Shown: piece after piece, positions 21,131 to 31,973 of the stretch
Layout of the letters: the number at the start of each line of letters is the position of its first letter
Numbering within the stretch: the stretch's first letter is position 1
Assembly: GCA_028274465.1 (NCBI GenBank)
Contig: CM051457.1
Span: 60,202,899 to 60,266,898, forward strand
Length of the DNA: 64,000 nucleotides
Direction of reading: 5' to 3'
Source of the DNA: Plantago ovata
Lineage: Eukaryota > Streptophyta > Magnoliopsida > Lamiales > Plantaginaceae
Notes under the pieces: model-generated
Database searches by the model: none
What the model saw: the letters and a program-made list of their open reading frames with translations, nothing else
What the model was told of the DNA's origin: nothing
Program-made: the position numbers and the translations under genes

Positions 21131-22007
21131 TTCTTATATAGAGTAAGAGAATGTGTACGAAAAGAGATAGTTTGCTTTTTGACCGGAGGTACAGTAGATT
21201 CAGGCTAAAATTCACAGAGAAAGGAAATGTGAGTTAAAGAATTTTGTCATTTCTCTAACTCCTTCTTTATCTAGTGTCTCTGGTGTGTGAGAAACTCAAT
21301 CGATTTGAGCTCTCAACAAGGGTAAAACAGAGAAACACTGGAGTTAGTGGAGCCTTTGCATTGAATGCGTAGTGGCCCACTAACTAAAACCGAAAGAGCA
21401 CTCTCTCTCTTTGTTTTGTTAGCCGTTAGATAAGTAACTCCTTTTAATCAATGGCCACGATTGAATTTCATGTCATGATTATTGCGAGTTTATCTGTGCC
21501 AGTTTAACGTCACAAATTGATTTTACCGAGTTTTAAGGGATAGATTGCTTGCTGAAATAAACAAGAATCTTTTCAGCGAGTTTCAATTAACAACCTAGAT
21601 ACTTGCTGAAAGTTCCCCCTTTCTTAGATATCTCATAATTTTAAAAGATATTTCTGATTTCTCGTATCAGTAAATTCTTTTGTACTTGAGACATCCTTTG
21701 GTAAAATCTGAGAGATGATCTTTGCTCTTTTTCTGAGTTCCCGTCTCAGAAAATTCCTTTGATACTTGAATACCTGTTTCAGTATCTTTGATTGTCTGAG
21801 TGCCTGTCTCAGCAATCCTTAAGCTTCTTTCTCTTACTGAGTGCCTGTCTCAGCAAGTGATCAAGTTTCCTAACAAATACCCGTTTTGAAGGAATTACTT
21901 GCTGAATGCCTGTTTCAGCAAACATGTAGTGACCTATCATTTCTTAGAAGAAATCAGTGACTTTGGCTTGCTGAATACCTGTTTCAGCATTCTGCCAATT
22001 GTATCCT
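21131..22007 (-). other. C1 pol-env spacer with an array of hairpins
   Basis: About 880 bases without a credible ORF separate the pol stop from the env-like ATG. Between 21648 and 21992 about seven hairpins follow one another; see the separate repeat entry. The part nearer the env-like gene (21131-21600) resembles an untranslated leader and is similar in C2. Confidence 0.8.
21648..21992 (-). repeat. Hairpin array between copia pol and env-like gene (C1)
   Basis: Units have the plan TTGCTGAA, a seven-base loop (TGCCTGT, TACCTGT or TTCCCGT), then TTCAGCAA, with variable outer stems. Clear units are at 21731-21756, 21761-21786 (GATACT...AGTATC), 21791-21817 (GATTG...CAATC), 21833-21857, 21898-21922 and 21967-21990. 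A weaker one lies near 21648-21675. The matching array in C2 is at 59450-59816, with paired changes in the stems. Confidence 0.85.
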
Positions 22008-23153
22008 TTATTGAGGTAGTTCAATCAATCCAAGGTTATACCTTAGCATTGCGAACCTATTATCCGGTAGGGGCTTGGTAAAGATATCAGCAAGCTGATC
22101 ATCAGTGCCAACTTTCACAACCTCAATATCACCTTTTTCCACATGATCTCTAATGAAATGATGTCTAATATCAATGTGCTTAGTCCTAGAGTGAAACTTA
22201 GGATTTTTCGTAATTGCAATAGCACTTGTATTATCACAAAAGATTGGTGTTTTCTTTGCAGAAATACCATAATCTCTTAATTGTTGCTGAATCCATAGGA
22301 TTTGAGCTGTGAAACAACCAGCTGCAATGTATTCAGATTCAGTAGATGAATTGGCAACACATGTTTGCTTCTTGCTGAACCATGATATTAATCTAGTACC
22401 CAAAAACTGACAAGTTCCAGAGGTACTTTTTCTATCAAGAGTTGATCCTCCATGATCAGCATCAGAATAACCAACCAATTCAAGTCCAGAATCTTTAGGA
22501 TACCATAATCCAACATTGACTATACCTTTAACATATTTCAGTATCTTGATTGCCTTTTTGTAGTGTGATTCTCTTGGATCAGATTGGAATCTTGCACACA
22601 CACAAACAACATACTGAATGTCAGGTCTACTTGATGTTAGATACAACAAGGAACCAATGAGCTTCCTATACTTGTGTTCTTCAACACTTTTGTCCTCTTT
22701 AGTATAGCCCAAATTGGTACCAACACTCATAGGGATCTTTTCAGGTTTCTCATCCTCTTTGATCCTAAACTTTATGAGCATTTCTTTCGCATACTTTGCT
22801 TGATTTATGAATATTCCATCTTTTAGTTGCTTGACTTGCAATCCTAGGAAATAATTCAATTTTCCCATCATACTCATTTCAAACTTATTTGTCATGAGTT
22901 TGGAAAACTCATCACAAAGTTGCTTGTCCTTAGATCCAAAAATTATGTCATCCACATAAATTTGAACTAAGAGTATTTTACCATCATGGTTCATGGTAAA
23001 TAAAGTTTTGTCAACTTCACCTTTCTTTAAACCATTTTCCAGCAAGAACTTAGCCAAGATATCATACCATGCTCTTGGTGCTTGCTTTAGACCATATACA
23101 GCTTTCTGAAGCTTGTATACCATCTTGATTTCTGAGGGAAGTTCAAAGCCATG
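22008..23153 (-). pseudogene. Copia C1 RT C-terminal part and RNase H
   Basis: After a frameshift near 23153 (a one-base loss relative to C2) the RT continues: [12 protein letters not shown], catalytic [11 protein letters not shown], then the copia RNase H with [25 protein letters not shown] and the closing [26 protein letters not shown]. The stop is at 22008-22010. All key residues of RT and RNase H are present in this segment. Confidence 0.93.
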
Positions 23154-25231
23154 GGTTGTTCTAGGTAGAATTCTTCAACAAGTTCACCATTTAAGAATGC
23201 ACTTTTAACATCCATTTGGTAAACAATGAAGTCATTGTGAGCAGCAAATGCTAAGAAAAGCCTAATTGCATCCAATCTTGCAACTGGTGCATAAGACTCA
23301 TCATAGTCCAATCCTTCAGTCTGATAGTAACCTTGAGCAACTAAGCGTGCTTTACTTCTTGTTACTTCACCAGACTCGCTCAGCTTGTTTCTGAACACCC
23401 ACTTTGTACCAATAGCTTTCTTGTCTTCAGCAAGTGGCACAAGTTTCAAGACTTTGTTTCTTTCAAATTGATCCAGTTCTTCTTGCATTGCCTTTATCCA
23501 TTCAGAATGCTTTAAAGCTTCTTCTATGGTTTTAGGTTCAATTTCTGAAACAAAGCAAGAGAACAATGATTCTACTTCTACGACAATTGCTTCTTCAGCA
23601 AGTCCATGAGTACCTTTGGATCTAGTCACTTGGCGTTTATTAATATCGCCAATCATATCCGTAGAGGGATGATCTCTAATCCATTTATTAACAGGTTTTC
23701 TGTTTGTTGGATCAGGATATGTTTGCTCATCAGCATGTGACTCTTCAGTATATACTTGTTCAGTACTACTGGGAATTTGTGTCTCTGCTGAGATTTGTTC
23801 ATCAGCAACTACTTGTTCAGCATTGCTAGATTGAGGTATTTCATCAGCAGGCACTGGAGATTGCGTAATTTCAGCAACTTCCGGAGCAACCGCGTCTTTT
23901 GCTGGAAATTCTTTGTCGTGAACTATATTTATCTTGTCATGACTCGGGGGAGGAGAGTCATTGTCAGAATCATCATTTAGTTCAGTTGACTTGATTTGCC
24001 TAGCATCAGATTCAGTTCTTTGCTCATGTATGATTAGCTTTTTCATACATTCTGATATTTCTTCTTTAGCAGGCACACCTTGTGACTTTTCGTAGAATAC
24101 AACATGCACTGATTCTTCAATCTTTTGTGCCTTTTTGTTGTAAACTCTATAAGCTTTACTATGCAAGGAGTAGACGAGAAATATCGCTTCGTCTGCCTTT
24201 GGTTGAAATGTTCTTAGGTATTCTCTACCATTATTAAGAATGAAACACTTGCAACCAAATACTCTTAGATGAGTGATGTTAGGAGGTCTTCCAACAAACA
24301 ATTCATAAGGAGTTTTGTTGTATTCCTTAGTAATCAAACATCTGTTTTGAGTATAACAGGCGGTATTAATCGCTTCAACCCAATAAGCCTCACTTATTTC
24401 AGTGTCAGCAAGCATTGTTCTTGCGGCTTCTTTTAGGGTACGATTCTTCCGTTCAGCAACACCATTTTGCTGTGGTGTTCTTACTGAGGATAACTGATGT
24501 TGTATACCTTTTGAGGTACCATATTCAGTTATGTACTGGTTTACAAACTCAGTACCATGGTCTGTCCTTATGACTTTTACCTTGTCATTTTTCATGACTT
24601 CAAGCTTATTCAGCAAGTTAGGTATTTCAGTCTTGGTTTCAGATTTGTGCTTGATGAATACTACCCAAGTGAATCTTGAATAGTCATCTACCACGACTAG
24701 ACCATACTTCTTACTGGCATAGCTTGTTGAAGAAGATTCAAACAAGTCCATGTGCAAGAGTTGTAAAGGTTTTGTAGTTGACAGTACTGCCTTGTTCTTG
24801 AAAGAAGATTTGGTTTGCTTTCCTTGCTGACATGGCATGAAACGCATAGAATTCCAACGCAGAAAACTATTAGCTATTTCGTTCCAGGCTCTCAATGATC
24901 CTTCTAGGTGATACGTAAGCCATTCCTTAGCCGGTCCTCTCATAGCTCCACCAAACGTGCATATGCAAATCTGTTCAGGTGATAGAAGAATTCTCTCCTC
25001 ATTCATACAAGGAAGCCTCAACACACCGACCTCAAATGTCTCCAAGAATTCTCTAGGATTCCCAAATCCATCGTATGTGGGAAGGATGGAGTAGTACGAA
25101 GGGTCGACATAAAAATTCTTGCAATCTTTATCCAAGGCTATACAAGACCTTCCAGGTTTTTCATACAACAACTGGAACAAATGCTTCCTATAAGCATCTC
25201 CATCATTGTCCCCACCAGCTTCACAATGCAA
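23087..25231 (-). CDS. Chimeric ORF: Athila gag fragment fused in frame to copia integrase-RT
   Basis: One 714-codon frame without a stop spans the junction near 24834. Residues 1 to about 132 are a gypsy gag-like segment (PTYDGFGNPREFLETF, GPAKEWLTYHLEGSLRAWNE). From there on the protein is copia: the start of the integrase core with HMDLF, RTDHGTEF and the VAERKNRTLKEA glutamate, a Ser/Glu/Asp-rich linker, and RT up to the frameshift near 23153, followed by about 20 shifted codons. In C2 the sequence continues past the junction with the copia HHCC and pre-integrase region, so the gag part is foreign. The ATG at 25229-25231 is about 140 bases from the Athila primer site. Whether it is transcribed is unknown; the LTR upstream is truncated. 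Confidence 0.85.
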   Translation of the reverse strand: MHCEAGGDNDGDAYRKHLFQLLYEKPGRSCIALDKDCKNFYVDPSYYSILPTYDGFGNPREFLETFEVGVLRLPCMNEERILLSPEQICICTFGGAMRGPAKEWLTYHLEGSLRAWNEIANSFLRWNSMRFMPCQQGKQTKSSFKNKAVLSTTKPLQLLHMDLFESSSTSYASKKYGLVVVDDYSRFTWVVFIKHKSETKTEIPNLLNKLEVMKNDKVKVIRTDHGTEFVNQYITEYGTSKGIQHQLSSVRTPQQNGVAERKNRTLKEAARTMLADTEISEAYWVEAINTACYTQNRCLITKEYNKTPYELFVGRPPNITHLRVFGCKCFILNNGREYLRTFQPKADEAIFLVYSLHSKAYRVYNKKAQKIEESVHVVFYEKSQGVPAKEEISECMKKLIIHEQRTESDARQIKSTELNDDSDNDSPPPSHDKINIVHDKEFPAKDAVAPEVAEITQSPVPADEIPQSSNAEQVVADEQISAETQIPSSTEQVYTEESHADEQTYPDPTNRKPVNKWIRDHPSTDMIGDINKRQVTRSKGTHGLAEEAIVVEVESLFSCFVSEIEPKTIEEALKHSEWIKAMQEELDQFERNKVLKLVPLAEDKKAIGTKWVFRNKLSESGEVTRSKARLVAQGYYQTEGLDYDESYAPVARLDAIRLFLAFAAHNDFIVYQMDVKSAFLNGELVEEFYLEQPMALNFPQKSRWYTSFRKLYMV

Positions 25232-25367
25232 GCTATACTATGATATATACAAAACTCAACTAAGAGCACAAGCACACAAAGTAACAAAGAAATAGGGGGA
25301 AAGAAATGAGATAAGAAAGTGAATTTGGTAAGAAACAAAAGTTAAACACTAAACCAAAGGAGTTAAG

Positions 25368-25385
25368 TCCCCGGCAACGGCGCCA
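25368..25385 (-). promoter_or_regulatory. Primer-binding site of Athila fragment B
   Basis: Minus strand TGGCGCCGTTGCCGGGGA, three bases from the LTR edge; complementary to plant tRNA-Asp. Confidence 0.92.
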
Positions 25386-25388
25386 AAT

Positions 25389-25931
25389 TGATGATGTCGT
25401 TTTTGCACCAATTAATTTTGTTTGTAGCCAAAGAACACTTATTCACTACACAAAAGATTTAGTGCAGCGGTAAGATGTTCCCGAGTGTCGTTCTCTTGGG
25501 ACCTAACGTAGCTTTGTTTCGTGCGTAACAATTGTAATCAACCAACAAGCAAGTTTGTGTGATTAAACCAAGCACTCATGCAAATCAGAAACTATCAAGA
25601 GGAAGATAAAATCAAATAGAAAAAGATGCTGGTGGTAGCTTAGTGAACATGACAAACCATGAGTTACAACTTGATATCATGCTATGAACATTTAAACATA
25701 CAATAGAGAAGTATTAATTGACCACAAAGTTGTCACATGCTTTGCATTCGAAAATACGGAATTGGCTACTCCCAATTGTATGGATGATCTAGAAGTATTA
25801 AGCGACCATAAGGGCTGTAACTACCTTGTATTCGAAGATTTGTAATTGGCTACTTTAGATCTTACGCAATGGTTTAAAGCACAACAAGCATAATCATAAC
25901 CATAGCTATCATGTCCACATTCTACCACCAA
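25389..25931 (-). repeat. Truncated 5' LTR of Athila fragment B
   Basis: The plus strand starts TGATGATGTCG, the reverse of the end of the LTR at 15291, and follows that LTR backwards to about its position 14690 (near ATTCTACCACCAAC). The remaining roughly 800 bp, including the presumed promoter, is absent. Confidence 0.85.
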
Positions 25932-26185
25932 CAATCGTGTCCTTGGAATTGAGATAAAAATACTTATAAGGAATCAAGCCATATTTCTTCTTTGACTTCT
26001 TGGTTAAAGGATCACTGTAGTAAGCAACATCAATCGGCTTGATTAAATCAGCCTCTTTCTTCATTAACTTGCTGATTGAAGTTCTTCTTACTAAGACTTC
26101 CAGATTCAGCCATTTTGAAGCAATGTTTCTTGGGTAAGGAGGGGGATCCATTTCTTTTCTTTGCACTTTTAATTCAATCCAAGTG
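25932..26185 (-). pseudogene. C-terminal piece of the copia C2 env-like gene
   Basis: About 84 codons on the minus strand (with 'KLMKKEADLIKPIDVAYYSD' and 'KKYGLIPYKYFYLNSKD') continue the env-like frame that stops abruptly at 54146 beside the E1 LTR. It is basic and Tyr-rich. The frame then enters Athila LTR DNA at 25931, so the true C-terminus is lost. Confidence 0.7.
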
Positions 26186-27450
26186 TGATGAACAGTTGGA
26201 TTGTGGCGGTCCAACTAATCAAATAAATTTGTATTTAGCCAAAGGCAATTCTCAACTACAACGAAAACCGTAGTGTAGTAGTAGAATAACCTCGAGTGTC
26301 GATCTCTAAGGACTATAACTAGCTTTATCTAATTTAACTTGAGAATATAAAATAGCAGACGACTTAGCAAAGGTTTTTCTTAACAGATAATGGAGATTGG
26401 TGATAGCATGGTCATTCAAAGCATAACGGGTTAATAATCATGCATAAATTCCTCGGTCTTGCATGGAGATCTTTGATCAATGAATTGTCCAGTTGTAATT
26501 ATTCAACATTACGAAGATATAGATTTAGATAGATCAAAAGATCAATGAATTGTCCAATTGTGTTCCGTAATTATTCAACACTACGAAGATAGAGATTTAG
26601 ATAGATCAAAGAAATAAAGCAATAACTCAGAGTATAATGCGCGATATAGCCATTAGCATAATTATTAACCCTTCGCTAAGAAATCACATACTATCACCAA
26701 CGAGAAGTTTAGATACTCATAGTTGTCATGCAATCAACAGAAATCATACCACGAATGAATGAAAACATGATGAAAGATATATAAAAATAAGTAGAAAAAC
26801 TGTAAGATATAATGTTACCGAAGGTTGTCAATCTCCGAAGAATCGCGATCTTACAAGCTCCAAAATGCTAAGAAAAAGTATCTCCTACGCTAAGAACGCC
26901 CAGAACAGGCTCTGGAGAATTCCTACCTAAAACTACAGAGAAAGGTGAGAGAAAAGGTCTGGAAAAGTATGAAAAACGGAGAAAACTGAGCAACTATATA
27001 TAGGCTTTCGAATTGTGTGGGGCGAAGGGCCCCACACACCGGGCGATTCGCCTGGTGTGGGGCGATTCGCCCCACATCCCGGGCGACTCGCCCGAGAGTA
27101 AATTTCGGCCCTGAACGCGTTTTCGACGCGTTTTTGGATTTCTTCCCCGTTTCGGACTCGGTTTCTGCCTTCTAGTGACCTTCTAGCCTCCAGATTCGGT
27201 CCCTAGACTTCAAATCCTATCCGGAATCTTTCAGATACTCCAATTAGGCTTCTGGAACACCAATTCCTTGTCTACTTCAATATAATTGCCCGGAAAACCT
27301 CGTTTTTCAACCAAAACCTGTAAAATAAAAACTAAAGGGAAAGGTGACACTATTCGAATAAAATGCACTAAAATACAGCTAAATTAGCATAGAGGATAGC
27401 TAAAATAGGTGAAAAAGACTCAAATGAAAGTGTAAAATACACATTCATCA
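26186..27450 (-). repeat. 3' LTR of E1 (1265 bp)
   Basis: The plus strand reads TGATGAACAG... to ...ACATTCATCA. Followed at 27451 by the reverse of the polypurine tract. TATA box (element sense) near 26994-27003. Four palindromes at 27016-27095. Pairs with 52878-54140. Confidence 0.95.
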
Positions 27451-29103
27451 AACTCCCCAAACCGAACCTTTGCTTGTCCTCAAGCAACTAAGCTAGACTC
27501 TAATGCAAAAAACAATGCAACACACAAAATGGAGTCTCATGCCAAATAAAATGAACTAATCTACCGAATCTATCAAAAACATATGAACAAAAACCATACA
27601 AGTCATAACATGAATATAGGTTGAAGAATGCCTCGATTGACTCATATACATTCACATAAGCACTTATGTCAAGACATGATAGTCTCTCGTAACATTCTCT
27701 ACCTGGACCTAGTCAGTGACGACGTAATGAAACATGTTAAGGTACCAATGGTTGTCCCGTGCCTATGAAACTGAGGACTCACTACTGTTCACCAAGTTAA
27801 GACTTTTCCTCAAAGAGGTCGAACCAATACTGGTTGTCATCAAACGAAGGAGGGTTCCTTATAAAACATAACACTCCCCTATTCTACCTATCTCTCAAGC
27901 AAAGCCTTAAGCTTTTCACCACTTCCTGAAAGGCAGGACGAGGGTGGTCTAGAACAGATGACACTCAAAAATAAAAGAAAAGATAGAAAATTACAACACG
28001 ATTACGAACATTACAAGAATTGGAAAATAATACACAACACTTTGCTAAATTGCTATTTGGCTTTCTTTTTTTGGACCCTTCTTTGCGTTTTTGGGGTCTT
28101 TTTTTCTTTTTTTTTCTTCCTTTTTTTTCTTTTTTTTCCTGGAATTTTTTCTTTTTCTCCTTTTTTTCGATTTTTTTAGCCAGTAGTAGCACAACGAAAA
28201 AGAAATAAATATTCACAAACGACCTCCCCAAACCTATTCGAAAGAATAGGTTGGAGTACAAAATTTACGAAAAAGGAAAATAAACTCACAACACAGAATT
28301 TGAAAAACGAAAAACAAGTCTAATGATAGCGTAACCCCCTCCCCAAACCTATTCGGAAGAATAGGTTACAAACAAAGGATCACACAACCTCACACTAGCT
28401 CCTTCCTAGGCATTTAGCAATCTCAAAGCTTGGTTAAGACTTGTTGCCTCTTAGGTACATAATTACTCGGGAAAACAACCACAAGACCCTAACATGCATC
28501 ATCCTATTATAAAGGCCTTCGTGAACCGCAGTAGAGAAAACACCACTAAGTGATGTCAAGACTACCAAGCTTAACTAAGTGCAATACATAAATGTGATAA
28601 GCCAAGCGAGAAAAACCTCAAACAAATTCATAGAGATGAAGCATACGATTAATGTCATAGTTAGTTGATCTACCCAATAAAAAAGTTCAAAAAATTTGGC
28701 AATAAACTCCATATAAAACATGCAAGACTATCCTAGGATGAATGAAGTGAATGCAACCTAAAAACTAAGAAAGCAATAAACGTGCAAATGCAAATGAAAG
28801 GTTTCACGAGTAATCATAAACAAAGCAAGTATACGAATACCCAACGATAACCCCCCCCCCCCCCAAACCTGAACGTCGTCGCTCGTCCCGAACGTCGAAA
28901 GTGGATTTAAGGTGAGAGCTAAACTTGTACCTGTAACTATAGTACTCAAAGAAACTCGTGAGAAACCAAAAACATACGAAATTATAAAATAAAACAAAAT
29001 GATATGCATGCAATAAAGCGGTAAAAAAAGAGCGATAAAAACTCCGGGTTGCCTCCCGGATAGCGCCATTGTTTATAGTCTTCGACTCGACTCCTTCTTG
29101 CGC
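27451..29103 (-). other. E1 3' non-coding region
   Basis: From the polypurine tract (27451-27486) to the protease stop. It contains the two AACCTATTC/GAATAGGTT hairpins (28231-28252, 28346-28367), a T-rich plus-strand tract (28066-28180) and a run of about 15 C (28849-28863). At the position where the longer copies have the block with an unknown ORF, E1 has only about 210 bases (28795-29005). No ORF is supported. Confidence 0.8.
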
Positions 29104-30410
29104 CTAGCTCTTCTTCTTGAGGGTACTAGACTTCCCCTTCATGGATCTTCTCCTCATGCCACGAACCTGTGAATAAGAATGAACATAGACAGCAAGACCA
29201 CAGTTGTTAATGGTGTGAGAAGTATTGAAGTGATCAGGTGGATCAGATATGGCTCGCAACACATGTCGCTTGCCATCCACCTCAATGGTGCGAGTCCTTC
29301 GGTAGATGTCTATCACGGAGCGTAGTTTGGTCAAGAACGTTCGCCCCAAGAGAACAACATCCCCCATCCCAGGTGTAGACGCCGGCATAACTACAAAATA
29401 GGTGTACACAGAAGCTTCACCAATCTTAACCAATACGTTCTTCATAACGCCTTCAGGTCTCACAAAGGATCCATCCGCTAGTTGCACAATGGCCTTATGC
29501 TTCGAAATCTCTCCAAGGCCACTCTTCTCAAACACATTCATGGGTAGCACATTCGAGTAAGATCCCGTATCTAGTGTAGCACGGACGTCATCGAGACTAC
29601 CAATCCCAACCTTAACATCAAAGCTATCAGGAATTGGTTCAGGATCCTTAGGTCCTTCATTACTTACATTGAGTCCCATATCTTTATCTTCCTCCTTGGC
29701 CAATGGAGGCTTGTCTTTTGCACCACACTCGCATGCAGCAACTTGCTTAATGGAGATTTCCAGTGGAAGATCTCCCACCAAGTTGATCGACATGGACCTC
29801 TCAGTGCTGCCATGTAATTTCCCCTGCTCTCTACTAGCTCTAGCTTCCAATTGATCCAGACGAGCATTGATCTTTGCCGAATACTCCTCGTATCTCTTCA
29901 AAAACACTTGGGTGAAATCCACCAATTTCTGTAAATTATCCAAGAGAGTTGCTGACTTGGATGTAGATGCTTCGGCCTTAGGAGTAGGATTACTACGGTT
30001 TCCCCAGTGAACATCTTCTCATGATAGATCTGATCTACACATATGAGCCCCATGCCCATAATTCTTGCACACCCTACATACCTCGTTGGAGAGAGATGTT
30101 CCGATTAGGCCACTTAGAGCATGCCTCAACTGATTGGCGAAACCTTCGACCATCGCCACGCACACCATTCACTTCATGCATTGGGATCTCCTGGTTTGGT
30201 GGAGCCTCAGGTCCACGCCTCCTAACCATTGCTCTTGGATCCTTGGACTGAGATCCTTTAGCAAGCTTTTCGAAACACACCCACACATCCTCGGCGGTCT
30301 CTTCCCAGATAGTACCACGGCATTGGAAATCCACCACCTGTTGACTCTCATATGTGAGTCCATTGTAGAAGTGTTGGACAAGATCAGGAAGCTCAAAACC
30401 ATGGTGTGGA
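29104..30410 (-). pseudogene. E1 protease and gag C-terminal half
   Basis: The frame 29943-29104 is open and holds a coiled-coil-like segment, then the aspartic protease with ATLDTGSYSNVLP, LADGSFVRPEGV and VVLLGRTFL, and ends in a basic tail. Upstream the gag zinc knuckle (around 30040-30085) and gag domain end (30337-30074 and up to 30410) are in other frames, so gag is broken by several indels. The region that is Gly/Arg-rich in the sister copies is shortened here. Gag is further interrupted at 30410 by a solo LTR. Confidence 0.88.
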
Positions 30411-31723
30411 TGATGTACCGAGAGTTGTCGGGTCCCGATTAATCAAATAAATTTGTTATTTAGCCAAAGGCAATTCACGAATACAAAGAAAACCGTAGTG
30501 TAGCAGTAGAATGACCTCGAGTGTCGTTCTATAAGGACTATAACTAGCTTTATCAGATCTAATTTAGAATATAAAATTAGCAGACGGAATAGCAAAGGTT
30601 TTTCTAACAGATAATGGAGATTGGTGATAGTATGATCCTTCAAAGCATAACGGGTTAATAATCATGCGTAAATTCCTCGGTCTTGCATGGAGATCTTTGA
30701 TCAACCAATTGTCCTGTTGTAATTATCAAACACTACGAAGATATAGATACTGATAAGTCAACACTATTGTCCAATTGTGTTCCATAATTATTCAACACTA
30801 CGAAGATATAGATATGCATAGGTCGACGAGGGTCCAATTGTGCATAATAATTAATCAACATACGAAAATATAGGTTGTGCCTGATCAACGAAATAAACCA
30901 ATAACACGGAGTATAATGCGCGATATAGCCATTAGCATGATTATCAACCCTTCGCTAAAAATTCACATACTACCACCAACGATAAGTTTAGCTACTCATA
31001 GTTGTCATGCAATCAACAGAAATCATAGAAGAAAACATGTTGAAAGATATATATAAAAATAAGTAGAATAAACTGTAAGATACAATGTTACCGAAGGTTG
31101 TCAGTCTCCGAAAAATCGCGATCTTACAAGCTCCAAACTGCTATGAAAAAGTGTCTCCTAAGCTACGAACCCCCAGAACAGGCTCTGGGAAGTTCCTACC
31201 TAAAACTACAGAGAAAGGTGAGAGAATAGGTCTGGAAAAGTATGAATTTCGGAGAAAAACTGAGCAACTATATATAGACCTCGAATTTGTGTGGGGCGAA
31301 GGGCCCCACACACCGAGCGATTCGCCTGGTGTGGGGCGATTCGCCCCACGTCCCGGGCGATTCGCCCGGGAGTAAAATTTGCGGAATTCCGCGTTTTCGA
31401 TGCATTTTTAGATTTCTTCCCCTTTTCGGACTCGGTTTCTGACTTGTAGTGGCCTTCTAACCTCCAGATTCGACCCTAGACACGAAATCCTATCCGGAAA
31501 CCTTCAGATACCCCAAATGGGCTTCTGGAACACCAATTCCTTGTCAACTTCAATATAATTGCCCTGAAATCCTCGTTTTTCAACCAAAACCTGTAAAATA
31601 AAAATTAAAGGGAAATGTGACACTATTCTAATAAAATGCACTAAAATATAGCTAAATTAACATAGAGGATAGCTAAAATAGTTGAAAAAGACTCAAATGA
31701 AAGTGTAAAATACACATTCATCA
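30411..31723 (-). repeat. Solo LTR inside E1 gag (1313 bp)
   Basis: TGATGTACCG... to ...ACATTCATCA with GTGGA on both sides (30406-30410, 31724-31728). E1 gag continues on either side, so this is a single LTR left after recombination between the two LTRs of a complete insertion. Palindromes at 31291-31372; TATA near 31268-31277 on the minus strand. Confidence 0.95.
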
Positions 31724-31728
31724 GTGGA

Positions 31729-31973
31729 CACTTGTGCATGAGGTCCTTGAACCTCTCGAAAGCGGTGTAGATGGTCTCATCATAGTCCTGTTTGAATCCA
31801 GTGATTTGCGCCTTAAGCGCGGTAGTCAATGTGTGAGGAAAGTATTTCTCCATAAAAGCAGAATACACCTTGTCCCAGGTGTCTAGTGATCCGACTTCCA
31901 GAGAGCCTAACCATGCCTTGACTTCACCAAGCCCCATAGCAAAAAGCTTCATCCTCAGCTCATCATCCGTTAT
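31729..31973 (-). pseudogene. E1 gag, middle piece
   Basis: About 80 gag codons (core 'TWDKVYSAFMEKYFPH', 'TAFERFKDLMHKCP') lie between the solo LTR and the E2 insertion. The frame runs into the E2 LTR at 31974. The upstream gag piece resumes at 52518. Confidence 0.88.

Larger units (their letters stand above)
20409..24834 (-). mobile_element. Ty1/copia element C1, fragment (pol and start of env-like gene)
   Basis: Minus-strand order: integrase and RT (24834-23154), RT end and RNase H (23153-22008), hairpin-rich spacer (22007-21131), env-like ORF start (21130-20409). Both ends are broken: the left by insertion of X, the right at 24834 by fusion to Athila gag. Neither the LTRs nor the gag of C1 are visible. 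The second copy, C2 (54141-63360), is closely similar by eye along the shared length. An extra ORF after pol is characteristic of Sireviruses among plant copia elements. Confidence 0.88.
24835..25931 (-). mobile_element. Athila fragment B (gag start, leader, primer site, partial 5' LTR)
   Basis: On the minus strand this holds 543 bp of an LTR (25389-25931) that matches the end of the Athila A LTR, a tRNA-Asp-type primer site, a leader of about 140 bases and about 132 gag codons. The 5' part of the LTR is missing at 25931, where copia C2 env-like sequence begins, and gag is cut at 24834, where copia C1 begins. Both edges look like recombination or deletion scars and not element ends. Confidence 0.82.

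Noticed and set aside
21648-21992. CRISPR-like array of spaced repeats
   Set aside because: The units are imperfect hairpins with irregular spacing inside a plant retrotransposon. There are no identical repeats, unique equal-length spacers or cas genes.
25368-25385. Possible tRNA-Asp gene pieces at the primer-binding sites
   Set aside because: Only about 18 bases match the tRNA 3' end, always next to an LTR. They are primer-binding sites.
25909-26214. A separate host gene of 101 codons
   Set aside because: Its two ends run into an LTR of E1 and an LTR of Athila. The middle continues the copia env-like frame.
27958-28208. Phe-rich plus-strand frames
   Set aside because: They translate a T-rich low-complexity stretch on the antisense strand of E1's 3' region.
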